Shown here one piece after another: positions 1 through 9,196 of a stretch of 64,000 nucleotides of DNA. A program made the translations under genes and the position numbers. Source of the DNA: Streptosporangium lutulentum (GTDB lineage: Bacteria > Actinomycetota > Actinomycetes > Streptosporangiales > Streptosporangiaceae); assembly GCF_030811455.1 (NCBI RefSeq), contig NZ_JAUSQU010000001.1:8432001-8496000 (forward strand). Direction: 5' to 3'. Numbering within the stretch: the first letter of the stretch is position 1; each line of letters opens with the position of its first letter. The notes under the pieces were generated by a model. It worked only from the letters and a program-made list of their open reading frames with translations, did not search any database and was not told the DNA's origin.

Positions 1-1013
1 CCCTGCTGCTGCTGGGGGCCTGGATGACGTGGTGGGGGGTGGGCCGGACGCTGCGTCCGGTGGCGGCGATCCGCGAGCGGATGTCGGAGATCACGGTGAG
101 CGACCTGAGCCTGCGGGTGCCCATGCCGCCGGGCGATGACGAGTTCGCGCTGCTGGCCCGCACCGCCAACCAGACCCTGGAGCGGTTGCAGGAGGCGGTG
201 GAGCAGCAGCGGCAGTTCGCCTCCACCACCTCCCACGAACTGCGCACCCCGATCGCCGGTCTGCGCACGCAACTGGAGGAGGCGCTGCTCTACCCCGACG
301 AGGTCGATTCGTTCGGGAGCATCCAGGGGGCGCTGTCGGCGACCGGCCGGCTGGAGGCGATCGTCAACGACCTGCTGCTGCTGGCCCGGCTGCGCGTCGC
401 CGACCCGGTGCGCGAACGGATCGATCTCGGCAAACTCGTGACCGAGGAGGCGTCGGCCCAGGCCAACGGCGTGCCGGTGTACGTCCGGGCGGCCCCCGGC
501 GTGTGCGTCTACGGCTCGCAGATCAGGTTGATCAGAGTGGTGAACAACCTGCTGAGCAACGCGCGCCGGCACGCCGACACCAGCGTCGAGATCTCCGTCG
601 ACTCCGCCGACGGCCAGGCCGTCGTGGCGGTGGTCGACGACGGCGCCGGCGTCGCGCCGGCCGATCGGGAGCGGGTCTTCGAACGCTTCACCCGCCTGGG
701 CGACGGGCGGCGCCGTGATTCCGGGGGCAGCGGGCTCGGCCTGGCCATCTCCCGCGACATCGCGGAAGCCCATCACGGGACCCTGCGGATCGAGGACTCA
801 CCGCGCGGCGCCCGGTTCGTCCTGCGGCTGCCGCTCCTGAACCAGAACATCGAGCGAACCGGTGCGATGACCGGGCCGGTGGCGAGGGGCCGTTCCGGAC
901 AGGCGGGGGCATCCAGCCCCATCCTGCCGGGAAGCCGCCGGCTGGCGGGGTCATGGTCGAACGGGGAGGGAACCGGCATCCCCCGGCTTTCGTGGAGTCG
1001 TCACTTTGACTGA
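1..1013 (+). CDS. Sensor histidine kinase, 5'-truncated by window edge
   Basis: The reading frame is open from base 3, so the sensor region and first membrane segment lie outside the window. What remains is the end of a membrane helix (LLLLGAW...), a HAMP linker, the phospho-acceptor H-box (SHELRTPIAGLRTQLEE), the N-box (NNLLSNARRHA) and the ATP lid motifs (VDDGAGV, GGSGLGLAIS). It should autophosphorylate on the H-box His and pass phosphate to a response regulator probably encoded just upstream. After the ATPase domain there is an unusual tail of about 55 Gly/Ser/Arg-rich residues with no family counterpart I recognise. This could mark a shifted stop codon. Confidence 0.9.
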   Translation, partial: LLLLGAWMTWWGVGRTLRPVAAIRERMSEITVSDLSLRVPMPPGDDEFALLARTANQTLERLQEAVEQQRQFASTTSHELRTPIAGLRTQLEEALLYPDEVDSFGSIQGALSATGRLEAIVNDLLLLARLRVADPVRERIDLGKLVTEEASAQANGVPVYVRAAPGVCVYGSQIRLIRVVNNLLSNARRHADTSVEISVDSADGQAVVAVVDDGAGVAPADRERVFERFTRLGDGRRRDSGGSGLGLAISRDIAEAHHGTLRIEDSPRGARFVLRLPLLNQNIERTGAMTGPVARGRSGQAGASSPILPGSRRLAGSWSNGEGTGIPRLSWSRHFD

Positions 1014-1097
1014 CTCACACGCCTCCCGGCGGGGACTGCCGGGCTTGCCCTCGAAGCCGATGAACCACGTGATCGAGCACTACAGCGAGATCGGTCG

Positions 1098-1565
1098 ATG
1101 AATCAGGAAACCTTGAGAGAGTCACGTCTGCCCGGTGATCCCGAAGCCGCTTCACGGGCACGTGACGAGGTCCGTGAGTGGCTGGGGTGCGATCATCCGG
1201 CTTACGAGAACGTGCGGCTGGCCGTGTCCGAGCTGGTGACCAACGCCGTCCGGCACTCCCGGATGGAACAGGCCGGGGTCGTCGAAAGCGATCCGCTGAT
1301 CCTCCGGCTGACGGCGCACGACGATCTGCTGCGCGTGGAGGTCACGGACAAGGGCTGGACCATGGGTAATCCGCGCGTCCGCACGGAGCCGGTGCCCCAC
1401 CTCGCGGAGAGCGGCCGGGGGCTGGCGATCGTCAGCGCGCTCTCGGACGGGAACTGGGGGTACCACTCGCACGGGCCGGGACCCGGCCGGACCGTGTGGT
1501 GTGAGATCCCCGCGGCCCCGCTGACCTCCGAAGACCCGTCCGGACTCCTCCCCCGGTTCGGCTGA
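1098..1565 (+). CDS. RsbW-type ATP-binding protein (HATPase_c_2)
   Basis: A 155-residue single-domain GHKL ATPase of the class common in actinomycetes. The N-box is seen as ELVTNAVRHSR and the second nucleotide motif as ESGRGLAIVSALSDGNWGY. There is no membrane segment and no phospho-acceptor His. Family members act as anti-sigma kinases of the RsbW/SpoIIAB type, or as orphan ATPases of unknown partner. No sigma factor or anti-anti-sigma gene adjoins it, so the partner cannot be named. It follows the histidine kinase by 84 bp on the same strand and converges with the LysR gene. Confidence 0.8.
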   Translation: MNQETLRESRLPGDPEAASRARDEVREWLGCDHPAYENVRLAVSELVTNAVRHSRMEQAGVVESDPLILRLTAHDDLLRVEVTDKGWTMGNPRVRTEPVPHLAESGRGLAIVSALSDGNWGYHSHGPGPGRTVWCEIPAAPLTSEDPSGLLPRFG

Positions 1566-1575
1566 GGCGGCCCGT

Positions 1576-2616
1576 CTACCTCAGCGGCGGCACCCGGCGC
1601 AGGGTCGTCGCGGTGTTCCGGAAGGCGTCCAGCAGGGGGACGAGCAGTGGGTGACGTTCCGCGCCCCGCCGGACGGCCGCGAAGACGCGGCGCTCCGGCC
1701 CCTCGACCGGGCGGATCACCACACCGGACAGGTCGGTGTCGCGCAGGGCGAGCCGCGGGACCATCGCCACCCCGGCCCCGGCTGCGGCCAGGGCGACCAC
1801 GGCGCTGAAGTCGTCGGAGGAGTGGGCGAACTCGGGGGTGAAACCCGCGTGCTCACAGGCCAGCGCGATCACGTCGTGGCAGGGGTTGCCCGGATAGGGG
1901 CCGATCCAGACCTCACCGGCCAGATCGGCGACCGACAGCGTCTCCGCGTCGTGTTCCGGGGCGGGTGACGCGTCGACGGGCGCCGATCTCGCGTCGCGCC
2001 CGGGGGCCGCCGGCGTCTGCGCGCCGCCTTCCGGGGCGGGTGCCGGGTTTCCGTCGTGATCCGGGACGGACGCCAGGGGGTGGTCCCGGGGAAGCACCAT
2101 GTCGAACGGCTCGGAGTAGAGCGGGATCCGGGACAACCGCCGGTCGTCCTCGGCGGGCGCTCCGCGATATTCGACGGCGACGGCGACGTCCACCGCGCCG
2201 TCCAGGACCATGGTGAGGCTCTGGTCGCCCTCGGCGTCCAGGACCTTCACCTGGATGCCCGGCTCCTTGATCCGGAGCGTGCCCATCGCGGGCGCCACGA
2301 CGAGTCCGATCGCGGTGGCGAAGGAGGCCACCTTCACCTCGCCCGCCGTACCGGTCGTGTAGGCGGCGATGTCGGCCCCGGCCCGCTCAAGCTGGGCGAG
2401 GACCTCGTTGGTGTGGCCGAGAAGGATCCGGCCGACGGCGGTCAGCCGCACGCCCCGGCCACCGCGCTCCAGCAGGCGGTGGCCCACCTCATGCTCCAGC
2501 GCGACGAGCTGCTGGGAGACCGCCGAGGGCGTCAGATGGAGAGCGGCGGCCGCGGCGGTGACCGTCCGATGGTCGGCCACCGCGCGCAGGGTCCTGAGCC
2601 TCCGCGTGTCAATCAC
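1576..2616 (-). CDS. LysR family transcriptional regulator
   Basis: A 346-residue LysR protein. The winged HTH occupies about residues 1-60 (LRTLRAVADHRTVTAAAAALHLTPSAVSQQL is split around the recognition helix) and is followed by a periplasmic-binding-protein-like effector domain. The start is GTG at 2616, preceded by a G-run rather than a clear Shine-Dalgarno. About 43 extra residues (184-226), rich in Pro, Ala and Asp, interrupt the effector domain between DHPLASVP and LSVADLAGEVWIGPY; most LysR proteins are near 300 residues and lack this. No divergent partner is present, so its target is not indicated by position. It could control the downstream kbl-tdh pair, but nothing in the sequence shows that. 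Confidence 0.9.
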   Translation of the reverse strand: MIDTRRLRTLRAVADHRTVTAAAAALHLTPSAVSQQLVALEHEVGHRLLERGGRGVRLTAVGRILLGHTNEVLAQLERAGADIAAYTTGTAGEVKVASFATAIGLVVAPAMGTLRIKEPGIQVKVLDAEGDQSLTMVLDGAVDVAVAVEYRGAPAEDDRRLSRIPLYSEPFDMVLPRDHPLASVPDHDGNPAPAPEGGAQTPAAPGRDARSAPVDASPAPEHDAETLSVADLAGEVWIGPYPGNPCHDVIALACEHAGFTPEFAHSSDDFSAVVALAAAGAGVAMVPRLALRDTDLSGVVIRPVEGPERRVFAAVRRGAERHPLLVPLLDAFRNTATTLRRVPPLR

Positions 2617-2668
2617 CCCCCCATTGTCGCGGAGGGGTGAAACCGCTCGTCGTACGGGCTCCGTGACG

Positions 2669-2687
2669 CCGCCCGCCGTACGGGCGG
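2669..2687 (-). terminator. Possible weak terminator after kbl
   Basis: A 7-bp stem (CCGCCCG/CGGGCGG) with a CCGTA loop lies 54 bp past the kbl stop. There is no T-run. The surrounding 2617-2740 gap also carries several scattered CGTACGGGC copies, so the hairpin may be incidental. Confidence 0.3.
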
Positions 2688-2740
2688 GGCCCCGGTCACC
2701 GTGCGGGCTCCGGGGTGCCGCTCGCCGTACGGGCCGGTGG

Positions 2741-3912
<1,172 letters not shown>

Positions 3913-3913
<1 letters not shown>

Positions 3914-4941
3914 CAGGCGGTCCAATCCAAGATGATCTTGCCGGTCTTGCCGCTCGCGGCGGTGTCGAAGGCCGCGTCGAAGTCGCGGTAGGAGAAACGA
4001 TCGGTGATCACGGGGGAGAGGTCGAGGCCCTTCTCCAGAAGCACCGACATGGCGTACCACGTCTCGTACATCTCCCGGCCGTAGATGCCCTTGATGGTGA
4101 TCATCGAGGTCACGATCGTCGCGAAGTCGACGGCGAACTCCTCGGCGGGCAGCCCGAGCATGGCGATCTTTCCGCCGTGCGACAGATTGGCGATCATGTC
4201 GCGAAGTGCCTGCGGGTGCCCGGACATCTCCAGGCCCACGTCGAAGCCCTCACGCATGCCCAGCCGGTTCATGCCCTCCGTGACCGACGTCTCGGCGACG
4301 TTCAGCGCCAGGGTGACCCCGAGCTTGCGGGCCAGATCCAGCCGCTCGTGGCTGACGTCGGTGATGACCACGTTGCGGGCGCCCACGTGCGTGGCCACCG
4401 CGGCGGCCATCAGCCCGATCGGCCCGGCACCCGTGATCAGCACGTCCTCGCCGACCATCGGGAACGACAGGGCCGTGTGCACGGCGTTGCCGAACGGGTC
4501 GAAGATCGCGGCGACGTCGAGGTCCACCGGCATCCGGTGCACCCAGACGTTGGAGGCCGGAAGCGTCACGTATTCGGCGAAGGCACCGTCCCGGTTCACC
4601 CCCAGCCCGATCGTGTTGCGGCACAGGTGACGGCGCCCGGCCATGCAGTTCCGGCACTTGCCGCAGACCAGGTGCCCCTCGCCGCTGACCAGGTCACCGG
4701 GCGAGATGTCCTCGACCCCCGGCGCCACCTCGACGACCTCGCCGCAGAACTCGTGCCCGACGATGAGCGGTACCCGCAGTGTCTGCTGCGCCCACGCGTC
4801 GAAACTCCGGATGTGCAGGTCCGTGCCGCAGATCCCGGTGCGCAGCACCTTGATCAGAACTTCTCCCGGCCCGACGACCGGTTCCGGCACGTCCACCAAC
4901 CACAGGCCTGGTTCGGCCCGCTCCTTGACCAGTGCTTTCAT
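3913..4941 (-). CDS. tdh: L-threonine 3-dehydrogenase
   Basis: A 342-residue zinc alcohol dehydrogenase-family enzyme oxidising L-threonine to 2-amino-3-oxobutyrate with NAD+, which feeds kbl. Catalytic zinc residues C38, H63 and E64 are present (GICGTD, GHEFCGEV), as are the four structural-zinc cysteines at 93, 96, 99 and 107. The nucleotide-binding GAGPIGLMAA lies at about 171-180. The ATG at 4941 is chosen over an upstream in-frame start because MKALVKE is the family N-terminus and a GAGGGGG stretch precedes it. It is first gene of a two-gene operon; the promoter should lie in 4942-5110. Confidence 0.96.
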
Positions 4942-5110
4942 CAAAGGTTCCCCCTCGGCTTCGACCTTACGCACTGTGCCCGGTCCGCTCTGAAGGTGTC
5001 CATCGCGCTTTTCTTAAGCCTGCCCACAGCGCGGCTTCACACTCCGCCGGTGAGAGTCAGGGTTCGGATGTGGGGCGGATGGACTCAAGGGGACCCTGGT
5101 TCATGACGAG

Positions 5111-5138
5111 CGGCCCACCCGGGACACCGGGTGGGCCG
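5111..5138 (-). terminator. Rho-independent-type hairpin after the stomatin gene
   Basis: A perfect 12-bp GC-rich stem (CGGCCCACCCGG and its complement) closes a GACA loop, 33 bp past the stomatin-like gene stop. There is no T-run, which is usual in high-GC actinomycetes. Confidence 0.7.
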
Positions 5139-5170
5139 TGAAAGCCGTGCCTCTCAAGCGCGGAAGAGGA

Positions 5171-6253
5171 TCAGGGAGTGGTGCGCTGGCGGTTCTCCTG
5201 CAGGTCGGCGAGAGGGTCGGCGTGGGAGGCGGCGGACGAGCCGAGCTGGCGGAGACCGGAGTCGGTCTCGGCGGCCTCGGCCACCGCGTCGGCCGCGGCC
5301 TTCTCCGCCTGAGCCGTCTCCCTGGCGGTCGTCTCGCTGACCGCAGGAGCCTCACTGATCTCACGGGTGGCCGGCGAACGGGGAAGGGACTCGGTGAAGG
5401 CCTTCGAGACGCCCTGGAGGGCGGAGGTGACCTCGCTGGGAATCACCCAGAACGTGTTGCCCTGACCCTTGGCGAGCTCCGGCAGCACCTGCAGATACTG
5501 GTAGGCCAGCAGCTGGGGGTCGGGGTCGTTGCGGTGGACCGCCTGGAAGACCTCGTCGATGGCCTGCGACTGGCCCTGGGCCTTGAGGATCGCGGCGCTG
5601 CGGTCACCCTCGGCGCGCAGGATCGCGCTCTGCTTGTCGCCCTCGGCGGTGAGGATCTGCGACTGCCGCTGGCCTTCGGCGTTGAGGATCGCGGCGCGCT
5701 TGTCACGCTCGGCGCGCATCTGCTTCTCCATCGCCTCCTTGATGCTCTTGGGCGGGTCGATGGCCTTGATCTCCACCCGGTTCACCCGGATGCCCCACTT
5801 GCCGGTCGCCTCGTCCAGCACGCCCCGGAGCTGGCTGTTGATCGTGTCGCGGGAGGTGAGGGTCATCTCCAGGTCCAGCGAGCCGACGACGTTTCGCAGG
5901 GTGGTGACCGTGAGCTGCTCGACGGCCTGGATGTAGTTCGCGATCTCGTAGGCCGCGGCCCTGGGGTCGGTGACCTGGAAGTAGAGGACGGTGTCGATCT
6001 CGACGACCAGGTTGTCCTCGGTGATCACCGGCTGCGGGCGGAAGGAGACCACCTGCTCACGGAGGTCGATCATCGGGTAGACGCGGTCGATGTAGGGAAT
6101 CACGAAGTTCAGGCCCGGCTTGAGCGTGCTGTGGTAGCGGCCGAGCCGTTCCACGTTGCGGGCACGGGCCTGAGGGACGATGCGTACCGAACGGATCACC
6201 GTGAACACGGCGAACAAGACGATGAGCAGACCGGCAATCAGGAATGCATCCAT
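5171..6253 (-). CDS. SPFH/stomatin-like membrane protein (QmcA/HflK-like)
   Basis: A 360-residue slipin/stomatin-type protein. One N-terminal membrane helix (DAFLIAGLLIVLFAVFTVI, about 2-20) is followed by an SPFH/band-7 domain (IVPQARARNVERLGRY to about 200). A long Ala/Glu/Gln heptad-rich coiled coil follows with recurring AEG(D/Q)(K/R)xxxIL units, then a disordered Ala/Glu tail. Such proteins oligomerise into membrane microdomain scaffolds. The ATG at 6253 is preceded by GGGAG overlapping the end of the nfeD-like gene, and the two genes are 5 bp apart. This pairing of slipin and NfeD is the classical conserved couple. Confidence 0.92.
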   Translation of the reverse strand: MDAFLIAGLLIVLFAVFTVIRSVRIVPQARARNVERLGRYHSTLKPGLNFVIPYIDRVYPMIDLREQVVSFRPQPVITEDNLVVEIDTVLYFQVTDPRAAAYEIANYIQAVEQLTVTTLRNVVGSLDLEMTLTSRDTINSQLRGVLDEATGKWGIRVNRVEIKAIDPPKSIKEAMEKQMRAERDKRAAILNAEGQRQSQILTAEGDKQSAILRAEGDRSAAILKAQGQSQAIDEVFQAVHRNDPDPQLLAYQYLQVLPELAKGQGNTFWVIPSEVTSALQGVSKAFTESLPRSPATREISEAPAVSETTARETAQAEKAAADAVAEAAETDSGLRQLGSSAASHADPLADLQENRQRTTP

Positions 6254-6258
6254 ATGGG

Positions 6259-6693
6259 TTACTCCCGGGGATATACGAGCGCGGTGGCGCCCTCGATCTC
6301 GATTACGTCGACGATCGCTCCCGCTGGAATCACTAGAGTCTCGTCGTAGGCCTTGGCCGACCATTCCTCGCCGCCGATCTGTACCCGGCCCTCCCGGCCG
6401 TTCACCTCACGCAGGACGTAGGCGGACTTGCCGACGAGGGCCTGGATTCCGAAGCGCTGGTTCGAGGGCGGCAGTTTGAGGTGTCGTTTGGCGATGGGCC
6501 GCACCACGATCACCCCGGCGACCAGGGAGGCCGTGAAGACCAGGAGCTGGAGCGGGATCGGCAGACCGATGACGGCGGCGATGGAGGCGAACAGCGCGGC
6601 GCCGCCGATCAGGCCGAGGGCGGTGGTCAAGGTAAAGATCTCCGCTACGCCCAGCACCACCGCGAAAATCAACCAGATGATCCAGTCATCCAT
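6259..6693 (-). CDS. NfeD-like membrane protein
   Basis: A 144-residue short-form NfeD. Two to three hydrophobic helices (about 4-25, 30-45, 48-67) are followed by a cytosolic OB-fold domain from about residue 75 (GKSAYVLREVNGREGRVQIGG ... IPAGAIVDVIEIEGATALV). NfeD OB domains interact with partner SPFH proteins, here the gene directly downstream. A strong AGGAGGG Shine-Dalgarno precedes the ATG. It is the short form without the ClpP-like protease domain. Confidence 0.9.
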   Translation of the reverse strand: MDDWIIWLIFAVVLGVAEIFTLTTALGLIGGAALFASIAAVIGLPIPLQLLVFTASLVAGVIVVRPIAKRHLKLPPSNQRFGIQALVGKSAYVLREVNGREGRVQIGGEEWSAKAYDETLVIPAGAIVDVIEIEGATALVYPRE

Positions 6694-7028
6694 GCTCCAG
6701 CCCTCCTACTTGTTAAACGGGGCGGGCGTCCAAGAGGTTCCTTCCTCTACCGTATGTCGTTATTCAGATGCCCGTAGGGAGTTGCCGTCACTCGTTAGCG
6801 AACCGATTTCGTAAACCGCTCCCGGACCGGTTCCTGACCCGTTCCCGAATCGGTTTCTCTCGCCCTCCCCGGTCCGGTTCGGGGCCCACTTCCGGCATGC
6901 GGTGCGACGCTCCTGAGAAATCCGTCCCAGGAGCGTCGGATTGACCACCGATTGTGAAATTCGTAGATGTTCGTCTCCCGGTTGCCCCACCGATGAGCGA
7001 GCGGGCGTGTTGAGCCGCGTCGCGGGGC
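6694..7028. other. 335-bp intergenic region upstream of the nfeD-like gene
   Basis: No convincing gene is seen. It should hold the promoter of the nfeD-slipin operon near its left end and the hairpin at 6905-6938. The stretch around 6795-6860 repeats short CGGTTTC/GAACCG-like half-sites, whose meaning I cannot assign. Confidence 0.5.
6905..6938 (-). terminator. Hairpin downstream of fahA
   Basis: A perfect 11-bp stem (CGACGCTCCTG/CAGGAGCGTCG) with a 12-nt loop, 91 bp past the fahA stop. It is the probable end of the homogentisate operon. It is also 212 bp upstream of the nfeD-like start, so an operator role is not excluded. Confidence 0.55.
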
Positions 7029-8165
7029 CTATCTGGCGGGTTCGACGGTTCCCGACACCTCGCCCAGAGTGATCACGGTCCCGCCGGGGCCGGGGGCGGT
7101 CGCGGTGATCGTGACGGTGTCGCCGTCCTCCAGGAAGGTCCTGGAGGAGCCGTCGGGCAGCTTGAGCGGCTCGGTGCCGTTCCAGGTCAGCTCGATCAGC
7201 GATCCCCGCTCGTCAGGCTCGGCGCCGGAGACCGTGCCGCTGGCGTACAGGTCGCCGGTGCGCAGGGACGCGCCGTTGACGGTCATGTGGGCGAGCATCT
7301 GGTCGGGTGTCCAGTACATGTCCCGGTACGGCGGGCGGGAGACGACCTCGCCGTTCACCGCGACCTCCAGCCGCAGGTCGAGCCCCCACGGCTCCTGGCG
7401 GCGCAGGTAGCCGAGCGGCTCGGGCTCCTGTCTCCTGCCCTCGACGCGCGCCTGCGACAGGGCCGCGAGCGGGGTGATCCACGGGGAGATCGAGGTGGCG
7501 AAGGACTTGCCGAGGAAGGGGCCCAGCGGGACGTACTCCCACGCCTGGATGTCCCTGGCGCTCCAGTCGTTGACCAGCGTCACACCGAACACATGGTCCT
7601 CGAACCGGCCGGCCCGGTCGCCCAGGGCGGTCGGCGCGCCGACGACGAACCCGAGCTCCGCCTCGATGTCCAGCCTGGCCGAGGGTCCGAAGACCGCCGC
7701 GCCGCGCTGCCCGGACGGCCTGACGACCGGGGTTCCTGAGACGACGACGGTCCCGGCCCGGCCGTGGTAGCCGACCGGCAGGTGCCGCCAGTTCGGCTTC
7801 AGGGGCTCCTCGTCGGGACGGAACATCCGGCCGAGGTTGGAGGCGTGCTCCAGCGAGCAGTAGAAGTCGACGTAGTCGGCCACCTCGATCGGCAGGTGCA
7901 GCGTGACCTGGTCCAGCGGGATCAGGTGCGCCTCGACCGCCGTCCGGTCGGTGCCCAGCTTGTTCTGGATCACGGCCCGGGTGTCCCGCCACGCGGCGGG
8001 GCCCCTGGACAGGAAGGCGTTGAGCGAACCGGTGGCGAACACCTCGTCGTGCAGGGCTCCGGCGAGGTCGAGCACGTGGTCGCCGTACCGCACGCCGACG
8101 CGGGGGGTCTCACCCTCGTTGCGGGAGAAGACTCCGTAGGGCAGATGCTCCAGGCCCCAAGACAT
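7029..8165 (-). CDS. fahA: Fumarylacetoacetase
   Basis: A 378-residue fumarylacetoacetate hydrolase, the last step of tyrosine/phenylalanine catabolism, giving fumarate and acetoacetate. Visible family features are the VDFYCSLEHASNLGRMFRP active-site helix, NWRHLPVGYHGRAG, the metal ligands around IEAELGFVVG and LVNDWSARDIQAWEYVPLGPF, then GKSFATSISPWI. The ATG at 8165 overlaps the preceding gene's TGA by one base. The frame remains open further upstream, but that translation is a shadow of the neighbouring gene. It is third in the hmgA operon. Confidence 0.95.
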   Translation of the reverse strand: MSWGLEHLPYGVFSRNEGETPRVGVRYGDHVLDLAGALHDEVFATGSLNAFLSRGPAAWRDTRAVIQNKLGTDRTAVEAHLIPLDQVTLHLPIEVADYVDFYCSLEHASNLGRMFRPDEEPLKPNWRHLPVGYHGRAGTVVVSGTPVVRPSGQRGAAVFGPSARLDIEAELGFVVGAPTALGDRAGRFEDHVFGVTLVNDWSARDIQAWEYVPLGPFLGKSFATSISPWITPLAALSQARVEGRRQEPEPLGYLRRQEPWGLDLRLEVAVNGEVVSRPPYRDMYWTPDQMLAHMTVNGASLRTGDLYASGTVSGAEPDERGSLIELTWNGTEPLKLPDGSSRTFLEDGDTVTITATAPGPGGTVITLGEVSGTVEPAR

Positions 8166-9196
8166 CAGGTGTTCTCCTCTGTCGTGTCGATGCTCGTGGC
8201 GGTTTCCCGCTGATTTCGGATGTCCGGGCCCACGGCCTCGGACGGCTCCCGGGCGATCAGACCGAGGGCCGCCAGGTCCTCGATCGGGGTGTTCGTGCTG
8301 CACGAGCCGTATGACACCAGCAGCTTCCTGGCGTGCTCGGCGGTGTCCTCCGGTACGGCCCGCGCCAGCCGTACCAGCTCGCCGACATCGGTCAGCTTCA
8401 GCACCGGCACCGGGTCGCGGCCCTCGACGGCCGCGCAGACCGCGAGGACCAGGTTGAGGAAGCCGTGCCTGTCCACTCCCAGCGCGGGGTCGAAGTGGCG
8501 GACCGCGTTGTGCAGCCCGGCGGTCGCCTTGAAGGGGATCCCGTGCTTCACGCAGTGGGCGATGGCGGCGCCCAGGTCGTGGGCGGTGGGGAAGGCGTCG
8601 GCGGTGAGCCCGCCGCAACGGAACTTCAGGCCCGGCCCGGAGGCGTCGTGAGGCGGGGAGTCCGGGTCCGGCGGGGCGGTGTCGAGAGGCGGGGAGTTCA
8701 GGCCCGGCTGGGCGGTGTCGCGGGGCGGGGAGTCCGGGTCCGGCCGGGGGTCGTCGTGGGGCGGGGACGCGTGGTTTCCGGGAGGGACCTCCACGAAGAG
8801 CCGGGCCCCGCCGGGCAGCAGAGGGGCGAGTCGTCCGGACACGGCGTCGGGTGACTCGCCGGGCGGCTGCCGTACCTCGACCAGCTCGACCGCGAGATCG
8901 TCGAGCGGCGGGACGTCCGGGGTGTCCAGGATGAGCCCGAGCCGGATGGGGAAGGTCAGGTGGGCACGGAGTTCCGGCAGGCGGCCGGCCGGGCAGAGAA
9001 AGCGATGGGCGAGCACCGGGTTGTTCCCGGCCAGGTCCTTTCTGTGCCGCTCCAGGGCCTCGGCCATCGGCAGGGAGGTCGGGGGGAACAGTCCGGCGTC
9101 GTCGACGAGGCCGCGGAAGAGCGCGGCCGGGCTCATGGCCGTCGTGCCGCCGGTGCCTGTCGTTCTCGTGTCCGTCGCCTGGCCCGTCTCCGTCAT
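8165..9196 (-). CDS. Uncharacterised protein between hmgA and fahA
   Basis: About 343 residues, function unknown. Its place between homogentisate dioxygenase and fumarylacetoacetase, with start/stop overlaps on both sides (ATGA with hmgA, TGATG with fahA), says it belongs to tyrosine catabolism; maleylacetoacetate isomerase is the step not otherwise encoded here. It does not look like the glutathione-S-transferase-type isomerase. The alternating hydrophobic strands and the motif GIPFKATAGLHNAVRHF suggest an alpha/beta or TIM-barrel fold. There are four 12-residue Pro/Asp repeats in the middle. Alternative starts are at 9211 (GTG/ATG-type frame extension) and 9136, the latter just before the conserved-looking SPAALFRGLVDDAGLFPP. 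Confidence 0.75.
   Translation of the reverse strand: MTETGQATDTRTTGTGGTTAMSPAALFRGLVDDAGLFPPTSLPMAEALERHRKDLAGNNPVLAHRFLCPAGRLPELRAHLTFPIRLGLILDTPDVPPLDDLAVELVEVRQPPGESPDAVSGRLAPLLPGGARLFVEVPPGNHASPPHDDPRPDPDSPPRDTAQPGLNSPPLDTAPPDPDSPPHDASGPGLKFRCGGLTADAFPTAHDLGAAIAHCVKHGIPFKATAGLHNAVRHFDPALGVDRHGFLNLVLAVCAAVEGRDPVPVLKLTDVGELVRLARAVPEDTAEHARKLLVSYGSCSTNTPIEDLAALGLIAREPSEAVGPDIRNQRETATSIDTTEENT
8624..8767 (-). repeat. Four in-frame 36-bp tandem repeats
   Basis: Four consecutive 12-residue units begin SPPHDD, SPPRDT, SPPLDT and SPPHDA. Each ends in PDPD or PGL(N/K), so units alternate in two subtypes. The block sits between the apparent strand RLFVEVPPG and the continuation FRCGGLTADAF, so it is a loop expansion. 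Confidence 0.85.
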
